Source of the DNA: Athripsodes cinereus
Lineage: Eukaryota > Arthropoda > Insecta > Trichoptera > Leptoceridae
Direction: 5' to 3'
Assembly (NCBI GenBank): GCA_947579605.1
Contig: OX388314.1
Location: 20,891,982-20,955,981 of the forward strand
Length of the DNA: 64,000 bases
This document shows positions 22,418 through 35,700 of this stretch, one piece after another (the stretch's first letter is position 1; each line of letters starts with the position of its first letter). The notes under the pieces were generated by a model. That model was not told where the DNA came from. It made no database searches and worked only from the letters and a program-made list of their open reading frames with translations. The position numbers and the translations under genes are program-made.

Positions 22418-22497
22418 ATGCGTTTATATGCGGCGTGTCTGCTGGCTACCCCACATGTGGGATATGCCGTGATGGTATGTATGTATGTATGTATGTA
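22418..22497 (+). mobile_element. Family A 3'-end insertion with 12-bp TSD
   Basis: Perfect direct repeats TATTTTCGTTAT (22406-22417 and 22498-22509) flank 80 bp. It consists of the last ~55 bp of family A, including the perfect palindrome CCCACATGTGGG, plus an ATGT tail. This shows family A copies move by target-primed insertion and can be extremely 5'-truncated. Confidence 0.78.
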
Positions 22498-22829
22498 TAT
22501 TTTCGTTATTATACAAATAACTAAATACTTATTTATTGTTTTTTAATATAATGAATACACTAGAATGGTTGTAAAATGTGTTATATTTTGATAAAAAAAA
22601 ACAATACTTTGGTCATTATTAATTATTCTAATGGCAACACTAATATTCGATGACATTCGTCGATTTTCCGTTCTGTGTTTTGTTAATTGTTAATTTCTGT
22701 CAAGCCGTTTTCGTATTTCGGTGTTTTTTTATAAGTGGATTGAGGATAATTGTTAAAATTGAACAGTGCAAAACATTTACTCACATTTAAAACAAGATCC
22801 CTCATAATAGTGCATTATGGGATGAAAAA

Positions 22830-23890
22830 ATCACCTGTCATGGAAATGCAAGGTTGTAATTTGTAATTTCTTCTTATTTACTATTATTTTTGTATGATAT
22901 AAAGCATTAATGATTTTGATATATGTTTTTACTTTATAGATGAAACGCAATGTGGAAAATAACGTGGAATTACAGAATGAAAGTGCACCATCAAGTAACC
23001 ATTTGGTGAGTAACATTGTTCTAACCTTGAGTGCTTGTGGATGGACTAATTAGGTTATTTTAATTTAATGAATATTTTTTGCTTTACAGATTACAGGATT
23101 TAATGTTAAAAACCATGTGATGAAATGAAAGTGAAACTTCAACCATCAATTTGGTATGTAATATTGGACTAACATTGATTTTGTTTGTGAATGAACTAAC
23201 TTTATTAGTTATCATTTGGTTTAATATATCATTTTTGTACTTTTAGACTGTGGAGGAAACAAATGAGGTTGTGATTGAGTATATACATTGAAGGAGACCC
23301 ACCGTCCACCTGGATAGTTCAGAAATCTGGGGACTTACATTTATCCGACTAAATTTCTACACTAACAAATTTGTCCACACAAGTGGTGCCATAATATATG
23401 TTAAGATCAAAAGCATTTACAGCTCAACAAATAATGAATCTTTATAAAGTCCAGTCCATGATGAATTGGTATGAGATGTTTAATTTGCAATAATTGTTTT
23501 ATCAACAAGCCAAATTTTTATTGACGATTAACTAAAATTTGTACTTTACAGAATGTTGCAGAACATCAACAAATTGGTAAAAATGTTGCTTTGGATTTGG
23601 TGTCACCTACATCAACATCAAAAGTTTGTATACTTCAAATCCTGTTATTTTAATTTCAATTCTTTTGTTTACAAAAATAACTTTTAGTTATATATATTAT
23701 TTTTAATTTTACAGAAAAAAGGTCAAATGTAATTATCAAAAGGCTAGTAGAAAACAAATTAGTAGAATTGGGGCATTCATACTCAAACAGAAAGGGTCAA
23801 CTGTCAGCATGAAAAATTTTTGTTCCCATAGAAAAAAGTTGCAGAGAAGAATGCCAAAATAAAATAACTCCCGTAGAGCAACAACGTGGT
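22830..23890 (+). pseudogene. Decayed intron-rich gene of an unidentified repeat-associated family
   Basis: Several short exon-like blocks are separated by small GT-AG introns: 23006-23089 (84 bp), 23154-23246 (93 bp) and 23469-23551 (83 bp), each donor preceded by TTG. Blocks include 22940-23005 (MKRNVENNVELQNE...), 23552-23631 (NVAEHQQIGKNVALD...) and about 23717-23888. The last reads VENKLVELGHSYSNRKGQLS, a stop, then KIFVPIEKSCREECQNKITP. The basic stretch followed by GxSYxNxKG and CRxxC resembles N-terminal parts of hypothetical proteins dispersed in insect genomes (recollection, not a search). Stops in the block after 23090 and in the 23247 block, and a phase clash at 23632/23715, make it a pseudogene. 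The block at 22952-23089 and that at 23101-23246 look like a duplicated exon-intron unit. Confidence 0.45.
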
Positions 23891-25190
23891 ATGATTAGAA
23901 TTTTTATTTTTTTTATTTATTTTCATATAATGAAAACAAAATTGTTTTTGGTTTTACTACGATTTATTTGTTTAATAAGTTACCAGGTTTCGACCTATGA
24001 GGTCATTGTCAAACTAAATTTACTATAGGCCGTGTTGTTACTTAAATACTATGTCTTATTAGGTAGGTATAAAAATATATTCTTAGAGCTAAGGTTTTAT
24101 ATAATGCAAAAATTATTGAGGGAAATTCAGAAAGAACAGTTGGTTGTGTTGTATATCAATATAATGGAGTTTTACAAAATCAACGGCGACTCAATCAATT
24201 TATTTATTTTGTTAATACACTTATTACAAACAAACAGCTATTACAGATTATATAGTATAACTTGAATATTGTATGGTTTGCAAGCCAGTGAAGTTTGTTA
24301 AATTATTTTACACCATATTATCAACACTATGTTCCAGCTATGTTACAACAACAAAAAGAAATAAAAACAAAATGCACTCGATTGTACCGATCGAGGCAAT
24401 AACAATGAAGACAAAAAGAAAAACATTCAGTCGTGAAATGAATACGCTATTACAAAAAAAAAACACAAGCAATGACTGATGCTCAGGGGGGGGGGATCAG
24501 TCCTCTCTGAATAAAAACTGGGGGACGGGAGCCTCACCACATTCAAGACAATCATCAACCAGAACCCTGAAGAGATCTAGAAATAGCACCTTTGAATTTT
24601 GGCAATGATGAAAAGTAAAATTCAACATCCCTGAAGAAAGAGTTGTAATTTCTGCACGACCTTTGGAAGAATCCTATAATACTCGTACGATATATTTATT
24701 ATGTCTTTATAAATTGTCCTTATTTTTATATTTTTTCAATTGAAATTTTTAATAAATTATTATATTACATAAGAACTTAATAGAAAGAAATCATTTTAAT
24801 TTCCTTGCTACTTTTTTTACTTATATATTGATCACAATGTTTATTTGTAAAATGTGAATAATTATTCTAATAATATTATTATTTTTGCTAGATTTTTTCA
24901 AATAATAATTATAGTGTTATTAGGAAAATAGATCACATTTTACAACTAAACGCGATTAATATTATTGGACTTTTGACAGCTACGAGTAAGGTCATGTATA
25001 GGTACCTACGTAAGTATGACAAGTAAATCAATTGATTCTTACCAACGATTCGTTCTGCAGCCAACTTCAAGTTGATGACGTCACTGTGAAGAAGTTGTTG
25101 GTAAATGTACCAATAAATTGGTTGCGAAGTCAATAGATCTGTACTAGTGAATCGTTTGTACGAACTCTGGTCCTAATTTGATAGTACGTA
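23891..25190. other. AT-rich stretch, nothing recognised
   Basis: It includes a run of nine G at about 24486 and a 77-codon frame (24032-24265) without resemblance to a known family. Possible further exons of the preceding pseudogene could not be traced. Confidence 0.3.
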
Positions 25191-25194
25191 CCAA

Positions 25195-25533
25195 TGATTC
25201 GTTGTGAAATTTTGTTAGTATTTTTCTCAGTGTGGTGGCTTGAGATGGTGCTTCACCATCAAAAGTCGCAACAAGTTGATCGGCTCAATGTTGTTGGTTC
25301 ATTCCACGTCAAAAGTCATAGAAAATTATCGCACGAAAATGTTCACGATTTAGTTCCATTTTATAAGCGAAGTTAATTTTTCAAGTATGTGTAAACAATA
25401 GAAATATCACTCGTATAACAAAACGTTCTGAGTATGTTAACCATGAAATGCTTCAAATTTTACGATGACGATGTCAGATATGACATATTCGCACTGATTT
25501 TGCCGTATCTCAAAACTTAAGTAGCAACCCTCG
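25195..25533 (-). pseudogene. mariner 5' fragment: inverted repeat plus transposase N-terminus
   Basis: The minus strand begins at 25533 with CGAGGGTTGCTACTTAAG, a typical mariner terminal repeat, next to a TA (25534-25535). After about 160 bp of leader a frame opens with MELNREHFRAIIFYDF, has stops, then reads FDGEAPSQATT. That is the mariner N-terminus and first helices. Homology fades near 25195, leaving about 57 residues. It is a separate copy from 21171-22188, which retains its own version of this region. Confidence 0.75.
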
Positions 25534-25967
25534 TATATAAACGCACTGAACTAATATTCACGGATATCTCAAAGACATGGCAGTCGATCAATGCTGAACA
25601 TCAAACAATATTATTTAATTACATTAAATTCTTCAATGGATTGAGGAAAATCATGTGCATTTCAGCATCCATTAATTTACTAAGTGTCGGAATAGTGTGT
25701 TTTTAATAGTTATTAAGATACTCATAAGTCTATGTGTGCAAAATAAGATTGGCTCAAGAATGGTACCTTGAGGGAGATCACGTGAAGGAGTATTTTATTA
25801 CTAACTAGACCTTGCTGGATGCGGTTTGAATGAGAGGTGTTTCCAAGCTCGGGACTGTTCATAATATTGTAGGTAATTTACAAAATATGTATCAAGTTAT
25901 CAGTACCTAGATTTACAATAAAAAAGCATTTACAAGTGTAAGCACATTCAAACAAAGATACTACTAT

Positions 25968-26085
25968 ACTATACCCTCACGCCATGTCCCAAGAGGGGTA
26001 GGCAGAGAGAACGGCACGCCATATAGATCTATCCTAACATACTTCTTTCGCTTCCTCTACATTCATCCAGTTTCTCATAACAAAG
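25968..26085 (-). pseudogene. LINE C-terminal fragment (family shared with 48295 and 51943)
   Basis: On the minus strand it reads RNWMNVEEAKEVC, a stop, DRSIWRAVLSAYPSWDMA. This matches the C-terminal MRNCMTVTEAKDVCKDRRKW...ILSAYPAK of the remnant at 48295 despite stops. Only the last ~35 codons remain. Confidence 0.65.
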
Positions 26086-28758
26086 ATACCTTGATCTTAA
26101 ATTAGATTTTTTTGGCTTTTCATGGCACCAGTTTTCACATTAGAGTAGATATAAAAAGTCCAAACAGGATATGAATATAAAATATCAACTCCACTAGGTA
26201 CTATCGATCCTAATTAACCGAGTGTGATAATTCAACAACCATATCTGTATATGTTCAGATCTTCAATTACTTGTGCAAACATTATCTGATTTTTAACGAA
26301 GCCAGTTCGAAACTAATTAATTTATAGCTATTCAAATAATTTATTGAATAATAAATAATATACGTTTGCTTGAAAAGTTCTGTTCTTTACACATAAACGT
26401 TTATATGTATAATATGCAAATATAATATCAACGTTGGCAGAAAAACCGATGCGATCGCTCGCACTAAAAATAGGTTGCAAGGCGAGTCCATCAGTTGTAA
26501 TACGAAATAAGTCCAATAGTAAAATCAAGGAAAAACAATAGTTATATTATGACAATAACAGCAATCGTTAGATCCAATATTGCGTACATGAATGAATGGG
26601 TAATTTTATATCAATATGATTTATTGCATAGATATAATATTGTAGGTATGCAATGCAAGGCATGCTATTGTGCATGACACACAATGCTTTATGTGCTGTA
26701 GAAATTTTAACCTTTAGGATAATTTAATTATGTTTCATTATCGTATGAATTGGAAAAGCGAGAAAAATGTGACGTACACGGTACAATGCAAATATACGTA
26801 GTAGGTAGTAAGTACATTTATGATATATTATGTAGAATTGTTATAAGTGCTGTAATTAATTTAGTAAATATGCCCGCTTTTATACCGGCAGCGGCGTGAT
26901 ATGGTAAAGTTTGAGTCAGCACTGACAACAGTAGTCGATATAATTTATTATAGTCAAGGTAAAAGGGAAATTTCTAATTTGTAACAACTAGGAAGCAGAA
27001 AACAGAAAATAGACTAACCAGAAAGTATTCATATAGTTCGTTTTCAAGTTCAAGAGCTTTAAATGTATAATTATAGCACTTTGTGGAATAATGGTACAGA
27101 ATGCAGAACTAAATCATTGCTTGCAAAACTGATATTAAGCGTCGAAATTATTAACAACTGTTTTCTAGTTATTCCTTTATCAATTTTTTTGTTTATTCGA
27201 GGCTTATCTTGAAAAATAATACTGTGTTTCGGAACCAAAAAGTTTTACGAGTGTCGTACTTGGTAAGGTTTTCGAACTAGCAGAGTAATGATAAATGAAG
27301 TAAATAAGATTGTTATGATTAGAATGCACATCTCAGTAAAGGTCACAACACTGCTTACGAAGAACGACTCGTAAGGACTGCACTGAAACTTAATAACTAT
27401 ATTGTCCTAGAACTCAGAAATAAACATGATAATGTAATGAGACAACAAATTTATTGATATTTGCAAAGAAAATAATAAACCTAGCATTGAAAACTTGTAC
27501 ATAAATCGAAAGAGGATAAAATATTCTCGAAACTATGTCGTCTTAAAAATAAAATTCTGATGACGGTGAAGGTAAAGGTTGACTAAAGGCCCACATTTTA
27601 ATTCAATATTTTGTAAATATGAATTTGAGTAGTACACCACCAAACTCCTTCACAGTAAGCAATGTGTAAGTGTCGCGAAAAATCGACCCCTGGATCTCTT
27701 GAATTGGAGTTCGAGATCTTACCATAAGGATACCGACCATCTAAGTTGTAAACCCATGAATGCCAAAATTATTTGGTAGTAAGGATTTTTTCCCTCTATT
27801 TTATCACGGATTAACACTAGTATGCGATGATCATGCAGATATTTCTCTCCGCACCACAAAGAGAAATTAAAAAAAAATCAAGTTAATGACAATAACAAAC
27901 GGAGATATTCGATTTTTACAATAATTATCTGTTATTGGAATCAAGTGCAAATAGTAAGCTGAAATCTAACCACGAAGAATTGAAGTTAAAATTTCGCACA
28001 TTGTATATACAACATAAATAGATACGTAAGATTATTTATTGAGAGTAAAATAAATAAATTAAAAATATGAGTAGAAAAGTTTTACATGCCGGATACCTAA
28101 AACAATAACCCAACAAATTCTCTACAAATATACTTGTTTACGTGATGCAGTTGAGTAATTACGGAACATAATAACATTATATTATTAAAATACGTTGTCA
28201 CAAATGTGGAACCAAAAATAAAACAACGAATGAAGAAATAATTAATGTTCTTAGAGAACAATGAAAAAGAACGAGACTGCGCAAAAAGTAGAAAGAAGAG
28301 TATGAAAATGAATACTTTGTAGGCGCCACGGACTTATTGATATTCTTGGTGAAAATGATAAATGATTGATTACTATTTAAGTTTTTTGAGGAAACAATCC
28401 TTGCAAAAACGTTTTTGTCCATTAGTAAATATGTGTGTGTAAATTTCTTTGAGATAAAATGAAATAGAAAAACAATTAAACGTTGCATTGGAATAAACCG
28501 CTAGATAAGTACCAATATCAGTAATCAAATATTTGAAAACATCATCAGGCAGGAAATTGATGCAACAAGGACATTAAAAAATGAATACTTTTCACAGGAA
28601 ATGAACAATGCGAAATTGATACCTATACTTACTACTAAATTGAAATATTTCGCAGGAAAAACTTGAATATTTTGACAAGTATAACAAGGGACAACGAGGA
28701 CGACGTAGGATTAAGGACCGCATATATAAATTGGATAACTTAACTGAACATAAGGATC
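26086..28758. other. Intergenic stretch, no recognisable element
   Basis: AT-rich, with short unsupported frames only. No TSD-bounded insertion was found. Confidence 0.35.
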
Positions 28759-28761
28759 CAG

Positions 28762-28942
28762 CAGGACTTCCCTAGAAACAATCTAAATACGATCTAAATC
28801 TAGTCTTGATCTATGAAGGGACTATGGTCAAAAGTAGCGCGCTACCGCTACTGCGAGATTGGGTGCACGTATTTTTGACTAATATTCCCTTCGCGCATCG
28901 TATGATTAAGATCGTATTTAGATTTCGTCAAGAGTAACCCTA
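28762..28942. mobile_element. Palindromic MITE, second copy of the CAGGGTTACTC family
   Basis: 181 bp, with right end (complement) TAGGGTTACTCTTGACG and arms sharing ACGATCT, CTAGTCTTGATC and GGGACTATGGTCAAAA with the copy at 19318. It is flanked by CAG at 28759-28761 and 28943-28945. The left arm is partly degenerate. Confidence 0.72.
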
Positions 28943-28945
28943 CAG

Positions 28946-30290
28946 AACATAGATAATTATATTTGTGGTCTCATTTTGTAAATGGTAGCTATTTTACCCG
29001 ATCTTTTATAACCCAATAGATCTGAGGTAATTTATGTACAATTGAACGATAAATAACGTGAAATATTTAAACAATTTGGGAAATTGGCAAACTGAATCAT
29101 CCAGAAATGTAAAAACAAAAATATATGAACAATGCATTTAATATAGAATTCTATTTCCAGTAGTTTCTTTGCAATTTTTGAATATATTTTTATATCGGCG
29201 TGTTTTTATTCATAGTATAATTAACAGGGTCAACAAAGATTGTTATATTTTTTTCATAAATCGTCGCCGGAGGCGTGTTTTTGCCTATGAAAAAATGTGA
29301 AAAATATAAATTTTAGCTAAATAGCTTTGTAGCCAAAATTAAATAATTAGGTGTACACATACAACGTGATACAATACACATACAAACTATGACAATATTT
29401 TATTAGTTTATAATAATAGGTATGTTACAACAGTTACAACATTGTACACATCGCTGTATACCATATTATGTTGATTGTAGATCTGTGTTTTTTATAGCAC
29501 CCGGCATCAGACACATGTAATTAATTTAAATATGTAAATGTGTAATGTATGTATTTATGATACAAAAGTATACAATATAATATACTCTACAAGTGGGCAA
29601 GTCTATATTGCATTGGAAGGACACGTATTAGTTCATTACTTCACTGTATCTACAGCGTAGCTGGGCGACGCGACGCTATGACACGTTGCATGTGAAATAA
29701 ACATAAAAACAGTCGATACCTACAACATTGTGTGGTATAAAATAGAAGCTCTAATTCATTTGCAGAAAATAGTGTTCCTCATAATATAATAGAGTTGTTT
29801 ACATTTCCTTGAGAACAGATGTTGTTTTTATAAATCGTATTGCACCTCCGAAATGCCGGTAGCTTTATATACAAAAGCTAAATATAATATGTAGTAGCTT
29901 TTATCATATTTATACTGAAAATAATTAAATTCTCTTGACAAATCACAAAACGTGACTTCCTATTACTGCACAAAACAATAGAAAAAGAGAGTACCTACAT
30001 ACTTAATATGCATTACGTTTATGAAGTTATTGCTTGAGCTCAATGCTCAGCCGCGCAATATCTGTATGTGTACAACAAAGACACACCCTTTTTCAACCCT
30101 GACCGTATCTGAACATAATATGTTATATTTACGTAATAATATTTGATTTCAGACTGAATAAAAAAATAGGGGCAGTGAGAAAATAGCCATGCATGTTATG
30201 TAAGAAATGCGCTACTTTTCAGGTAACAGGATGAACTCGATACAAATACAAAGAGAATGGAAATAAAAACGACGCCAAAGAAACAAATCA
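28946..30290. other. Intergenic, nothing recognised
   Basis: AT-rich. No gene-like frame, inverted repeat or insertion boundary was found. Confidence 0.35.
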
Positions 30291-30298
30291 TCCAAGAT

Positions 30299-31728
30299 TA
30301 GAGGGTTACTCCAGGGAATTCCCGGCCGGGAATTCCCGGGAAAACCCTCTAATTTTTATTTCCCGTTTCCCGGGAAAAAAACGAATCCTTTCCCGGGAAA
30401 AAATACAAATTATTAGTCATGCAGATTGCCATACCGATACCGAAATCTTTGTTTAGTTAACTGTAATAGTCGTGATAAACTTGTAGAAGCTGACGAATAT
30501 TTTGATATGAAAATATGAAAAATAATTTTAATTACCAATATAAGTGTAATACTTAAAAAAAAAACTTAATTACAGCTTCAATGTATTCGTTTGAAAGAAG
30601 CATAATTATTCTAAATATAATTCGAAATCGGAGGTGTGTTTGGCCGACAATGTATAAGAATCCTACAATTTTTCATGTTTTTTTTTACATATTTCGAAAA
30701 GTTAGATAGTTCTTAAAAATATTAGTGCAGCCAACTGTCATTTTTTTTGTTTTATTCATGGATATTAACCGATATTAAAAATCTTTTTTTGTCGAAATTT
30801 CTCATTTTTTAAAGTCAAAAATCTTTAAAAAGCTTTGCCAAAATCCATAACATTTTTTTGCTTGATAGGATGATCAAAAATAAAAAGTTTATATATTTTG
30901 TACTCCCGGGAAACCCTCTAATTTTTATTTCCCGTTTCCCGGGAAAAAAACGAATCCTTTCCCGGGAAAAAATACAAATTATTAGTCATGCAGATTGCCA
31001 TACCGATACCGAAATCTTTGTTTAGTTAACTGTAATAGTCGTGATAAACTTGTAGAAGCTGACGAATATTTTGATATGAAAATATGAAAAATAATTTTAA
31101 TTACCAATATAAGTGTAATACTTAAAAAAAAAACTTAATTACAGCTTCAATGTATTCGTTTGAAAGAAGCATAATTATTCTAAATATAATTCGAAATCGG
31201 AGGTGTGTTTGGCCGACAATGTATAAGAATCCTACAATTTTTCATGTTTTTTTTACATATTTCGAAAAGTTAGATAGTTCTTAAAAATATTAGTGCAGCC
31301 AACTGTCATTTTTTTTGTTTTATTCATGGATATTAACCGATATAAAAAATCTTTTTTTGTCGAAATTTCTCATTTTTTAAAGTCAAAAATCTTTAAAAAG
31401 CTTTGCCAAAATCCATACCTAAACATTTTTTTGCTTGATAGGATGATCAAAAATAAAAAGTTTATATATTTTGTAAACAATTCTTATTTTGATATAACAT
31501 AGAGTACCTAAATAAATCTCGTCAGTCAGCTATTTAGTTTTTTTTAAGCAAATTACTTATATTGGTAACAAAAATTTGATTTTTTTTTATCAAATCAAAA
31601 TGTTTGCAAGGGTCAACAAGTTATGAGAGTTTTTATACCAAATTTGTTGAAAATTGAATATTTATATATATAATAATGAATTTCCCGTTTCCCGGGAACA
31701 AAAATAATCCGGGAAAAGATACCCTCTA
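30299..31728. mobile_element. hAT-like element with internal 569-bp tandem duplication
   Basis: Termini TAGAGGGT and ACCCTCTA are flanked by a perfect 8-bp TSD TCCAAGAT (30291-30298 and 31729-31736), indicating hAT-type transposition. The left end holds a GGGAATTCCCGG-CCGGGAATTCCCGG palindrome. An internal block of about 569 bp occurs twice in direct orientation (about 30335-30902 and 30905-31476), differing only by a few small indels and substitutions. No transposase domain was seen; the 69-codon frame at 31293 is noise. Confidence 0.86.
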
Positions 31729-31736
31729 TCCAAGAT

Positions 31737-32459
31737 CATCACAATCATTGTTTTTTCTATGACTTTAAGTCCACTTCTTTTTGTACACTGCATCTATTTC
31801 CTTCGGTTTTCTTTGTTACACCAGAGTAGGGAATAGATACACAAAAAACATAATACAGTAGAGAACTCAAATAAAAACATTGAGTAGGGGTTAAAGTACG
31901 AGAAACTATCGTGTTAATGACATATTAAAATAAACGTAGGTACTATTAAAGTGAAGAGTGGACAGATAATTTATCAGAATGCAAACCGCAACAACTCTCG
32001 CTAGAACAGGAAAGGTACATTATCAATCAAAGATAAGAAACGCAGATAGCGCATTTCATTTGCAAAGCAGCAATAAATATTTCATGAAATAATATACAAG
32101 CGGGTAGGTTTTATATATCGAATTTAGGTATATTATAAACATATTTATTAGTGTATACTTGCAAGTATTATGAAAAAAGGATTTGCGAAGGCCGTCGTTT
32201 CGGCATGGAAAATCAATACTTACGAACGCAGTTTAACCCGTGTTGTTATAAGTAGTCGTTATTGAAGGACCTTGACTTTCGTAACAGGCAATGACAGTGA
32301 GAACCATGGTGCGTGTCCAAGGTTTGAACAAAAAGACATTTGCTTCAGATGGAAACAAATTAATAATTTACTATTATTTATACTCAGAAGATAAAATTAA
32401 CAATAATATGATAAACTGTTGTCTAATGCGCTAAGCGCCTTTTAATATTAATAAATAAT
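31737..32459. other. Intergenic, nothing recognised
   Basis: AT-rich spacer between the hAT element and the RTE fragment. Confidence 0.35.
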
Positions 32460-32470
32460 AATGAGTATGG

Positions 32471-32742
32471 GTATTTCGTGATGAGTAATGAGTATTTCGG
32501 GCACATTGCAAGTAGAGAGCATGACAACCTGGAAAAATTAATTATGACTGGAGTTGTAGAAGGGAGGAGGGGAAGGGGCAGAGTGCCAATAAGATGGAGC
32601 GACCAAATTAAGGAGGCCACACAGAGCTCACTTCACGGGGCCTTACACATGGCGGAGGATCGCACAACATGGAGACAGATGGTTTACAGAACGAGGCATG
32701 ATGGTCACGATCCTCAGGATTGAGGGACCGACAGAGATGATG
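32471..32742 (+). mobile_element. RTE LINE 3' fragment with 11-bp TSD
   Basis: Direct repeats AATGAGTATGG (32460-32470 and 32743-32753) flank a 5'-truncated copy. It encodes only the last ~75 residues (YFGHIASREHDNLEKL, GRRGRGRVPIRWSDQ, to DGHDPQD, stop at 32721-32723) and a GATGATG tail. It is about 95% like the copy at 57171. The first ~20 bp at the 5' junction repeat GTATTTCG and are not RTE sequence. Confidence 0.85.
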
Positions 32743-32753
32743 AATGAGTATGG

Positions 32754-35700
32754 ATAATCGGTCTGCTTAATGGAAATAAAATAATCAAACTCCGTCTACA
32801 ATAAATTATACATTTTACTATTATTCAGTCAATTACTTTGAAGTTTCATAATACAGGAATAATATCTAAAGCTTGATAAACTTTGATGAGTGGAAAAATA
32901 CGTCAATTAGATATTATCTAATTAACATGAATGTAAACCATTTATGTGTCTATTAATCTAGCTGTAGGTACTGTCTCAGCACCTTCCACAACCAATGGTA
33001 AACTGTAGCATGTCTTTATAAAGGTGAGACACGTTATCATTTATCCAAAATGTTTTTAGATAGCACTTGTATGAAGGCGAGCTTTCTGTATATTCAATAC
33101 ATCCAGTCACTTTACTAGTTAACCCAGTGGAACTTGTTTAGATTCTAAACTACAGCTAAATAATTTTTAAAACAACAAAATACAGTATTTCCGAACTTTC
33201 GATATTATTTGTTCCTGTAAACAAACTACAAATCTGATATTTTTGACATACTACAATTGTTGCGTTTCATAAGTTTCACGGAGGAAAATATTACACAAAA
33301 ATAAACAGAGAAACATTTGATTATGTTGTATCACTAAATGCTCTAGCAGTCTAGTGTGTCTGCATTAACTTGGCAAACCTTGAAATACAAGTGATGAAAA
33401 AAAACTAGTTTATAATGTTAGTGACTTCGAATAATATAAGAACATCATTAAAGATGCACAAATTGTGAGAAGGTGTAATTATCTTGTAATAAGCGTGAAG
33501 ATGTATACAGAGAAGACAAGATTACCTTCAAGTGGAAGTTATCATCAGTGAAAAACTTTCAATAGTAAAAGACCAAAAGGTAAGAAGGGCAGACAGATAC
33601 ACAATGAGATACCGTTGACACGTAAGGTTACCAACAATCATTAATTATTTATTATTATTATAAGGTAACAAACTTCTCTTACAAGGAGTATCCTGGTAGA
33701 CAAGAACTTATTTAATGCTACAGGATATTCTTACATGATACATAATTTACAATTTGTACAACTACCATGATAATTCAACCAAAAGGTAAGGATTATAATA
33801 TGAGCTATGTCATAAAAGAAAAGGTAATCTGTAAGAGAAAAAACTATCTTAAAAGACTTTTGAGTTTCATGATAGTTAAGATGTTCTAAAAACAGCATAG
33901 GAAAATGTTTATAGAAAAAGTACTTGGGTGCAAGAGATTTCGCACAAAAACCGGAACAAGATGAGGGAGATTAAGATAAAATAGTTCAATTTTAAAAACA
34001 GATGCGAGTTCAATAAAGCAGGTGTATTTAAAATGGGCTTAATTGGCTCTTGGAACTTGAGATACAGCAAGGGCTCTTGTTGACTAATGAGTTATCTGAT
34101 TAGAAGCCAACCTTAAGTTTTAGAAGGAAGTACATACCTCTGCAAAGTACAATAATATTTGTAACACAAATAGATAAAGAGTCATACATTAAGAAAATAG
34201 ATTGAATATGAAAATAGAATGATTCAACAAGGAAGAATAGTGTAAACTACGTGGAAAATATGGGACATCCTCATTGCCTTGCTTTGGCAGAGGAATAATA
34301 ATAAATTAAATAAAACATTATCAATCGACAATTAGTTCTACATCTTAATAATTATTAATTTACAATGAAATTAGACATTTGGAATGCTTGTTGATGTCTG
34401 TGCCAAGAATTTTAATGAAATTATTGTTCTATTGATTCGTTATAAATTGAAAACAATCGAATAAAATTTTGTTGTTGCTTTCAAACTTAAACTCCGTCGC
34501 TTGATGTTTCGATTAATTAAGAAAAAATAATAATTATCATGTGATGAATTATTTATCTCATTGGTGTTTTTGTCACTACGTCCTTGTAAACTAAATTGAA
34601 TATTATGTATTCACTTGTTCCGGGCTATATGGCTGAGGTCTGGTGGACAGAAATTTTCCCAACGGTCCGCCTACAGTTGGGGCAGGCATATTCGAGGAGG
34701 AGGGGGGGGAGGGGAGAGGGGATCGGTGTGAATGTCTAGCTGACTCGTGCCGCAATCGGAGATTAGAAGATGAAACAAAGGGTGGAGTCCTCCTCTTAAT
34801 TGTTGTCTCAAGAGATGCTCAACTGACACTAATGTTGAACCACTTATTGCTGTATAATTCACTCTTTTATTATTGTCCACAGTATTATATATTTTCTCAG
34901 AGGATGCATACAGAAATTCCAATGTATCTCAATTGAATTTTATTCAATACAAATCTTTGCTACTTTAAAAAGTTAGTACTGTACCTACGTAAATAATTAG
35001 ACATCTTCTAAACATAAATATTTTCATAAATTTCAGCGCTAGTTTCTACTGTAATTTCTATTAACCAATGCGTAGAAAAATAACAATAACATATTTACCA
35101 AGTTTTAGGTAGTAACCTAGAAGAAAGACTTTGAGAACTTTTTTTAAAAAGTTAATTAAAACTTTATTAATTTCGGTTCTACTATATTAAATGCGGGTCA
35201 ATTATATTGAAAGCAACAGTTACTATTACTTCTAGTATTCGGTATATTATAAACTTAGACAATATATTTAAAAAAAAAATTATGTACATAGAAAAATGGA
35301 TGACACATGGGTATGTATGATATAAAATTACATTTTATATTATATATTTTTTTCTCTATTGATAATCGCTATAAAATATCCTATTTAAAATGTCAAACAT
35401 CATAATATTTACAATCGAAATATGATGTAATGGTATATTCATAAAGTATTAGATAAATTTAATAATATCGTGCACATAAATCAAATAGTAAAAATGCCAT
35501 AACAGATTCATGTAATTGTTTCAATTGTAAAATTATGATTTGACATATTTATTTAATTGAATTATTAACTTCTGAATTGACAAATCAGTACTCGGTACCA
35601 AATAATCCTCAAAGTCTCGTTCTAGGTACCACTGGATACGAATGAACTTACTTTTAATGTAATACACCAGAATAAAAAAAAGAATATTGTTAAATATAAC

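Noticed and set aside
34625..34936. Overlapping 83- and 97-codon frames in a G-rich patch
   Set aside because: Frames on both strands follow from composition; no homology recognised.
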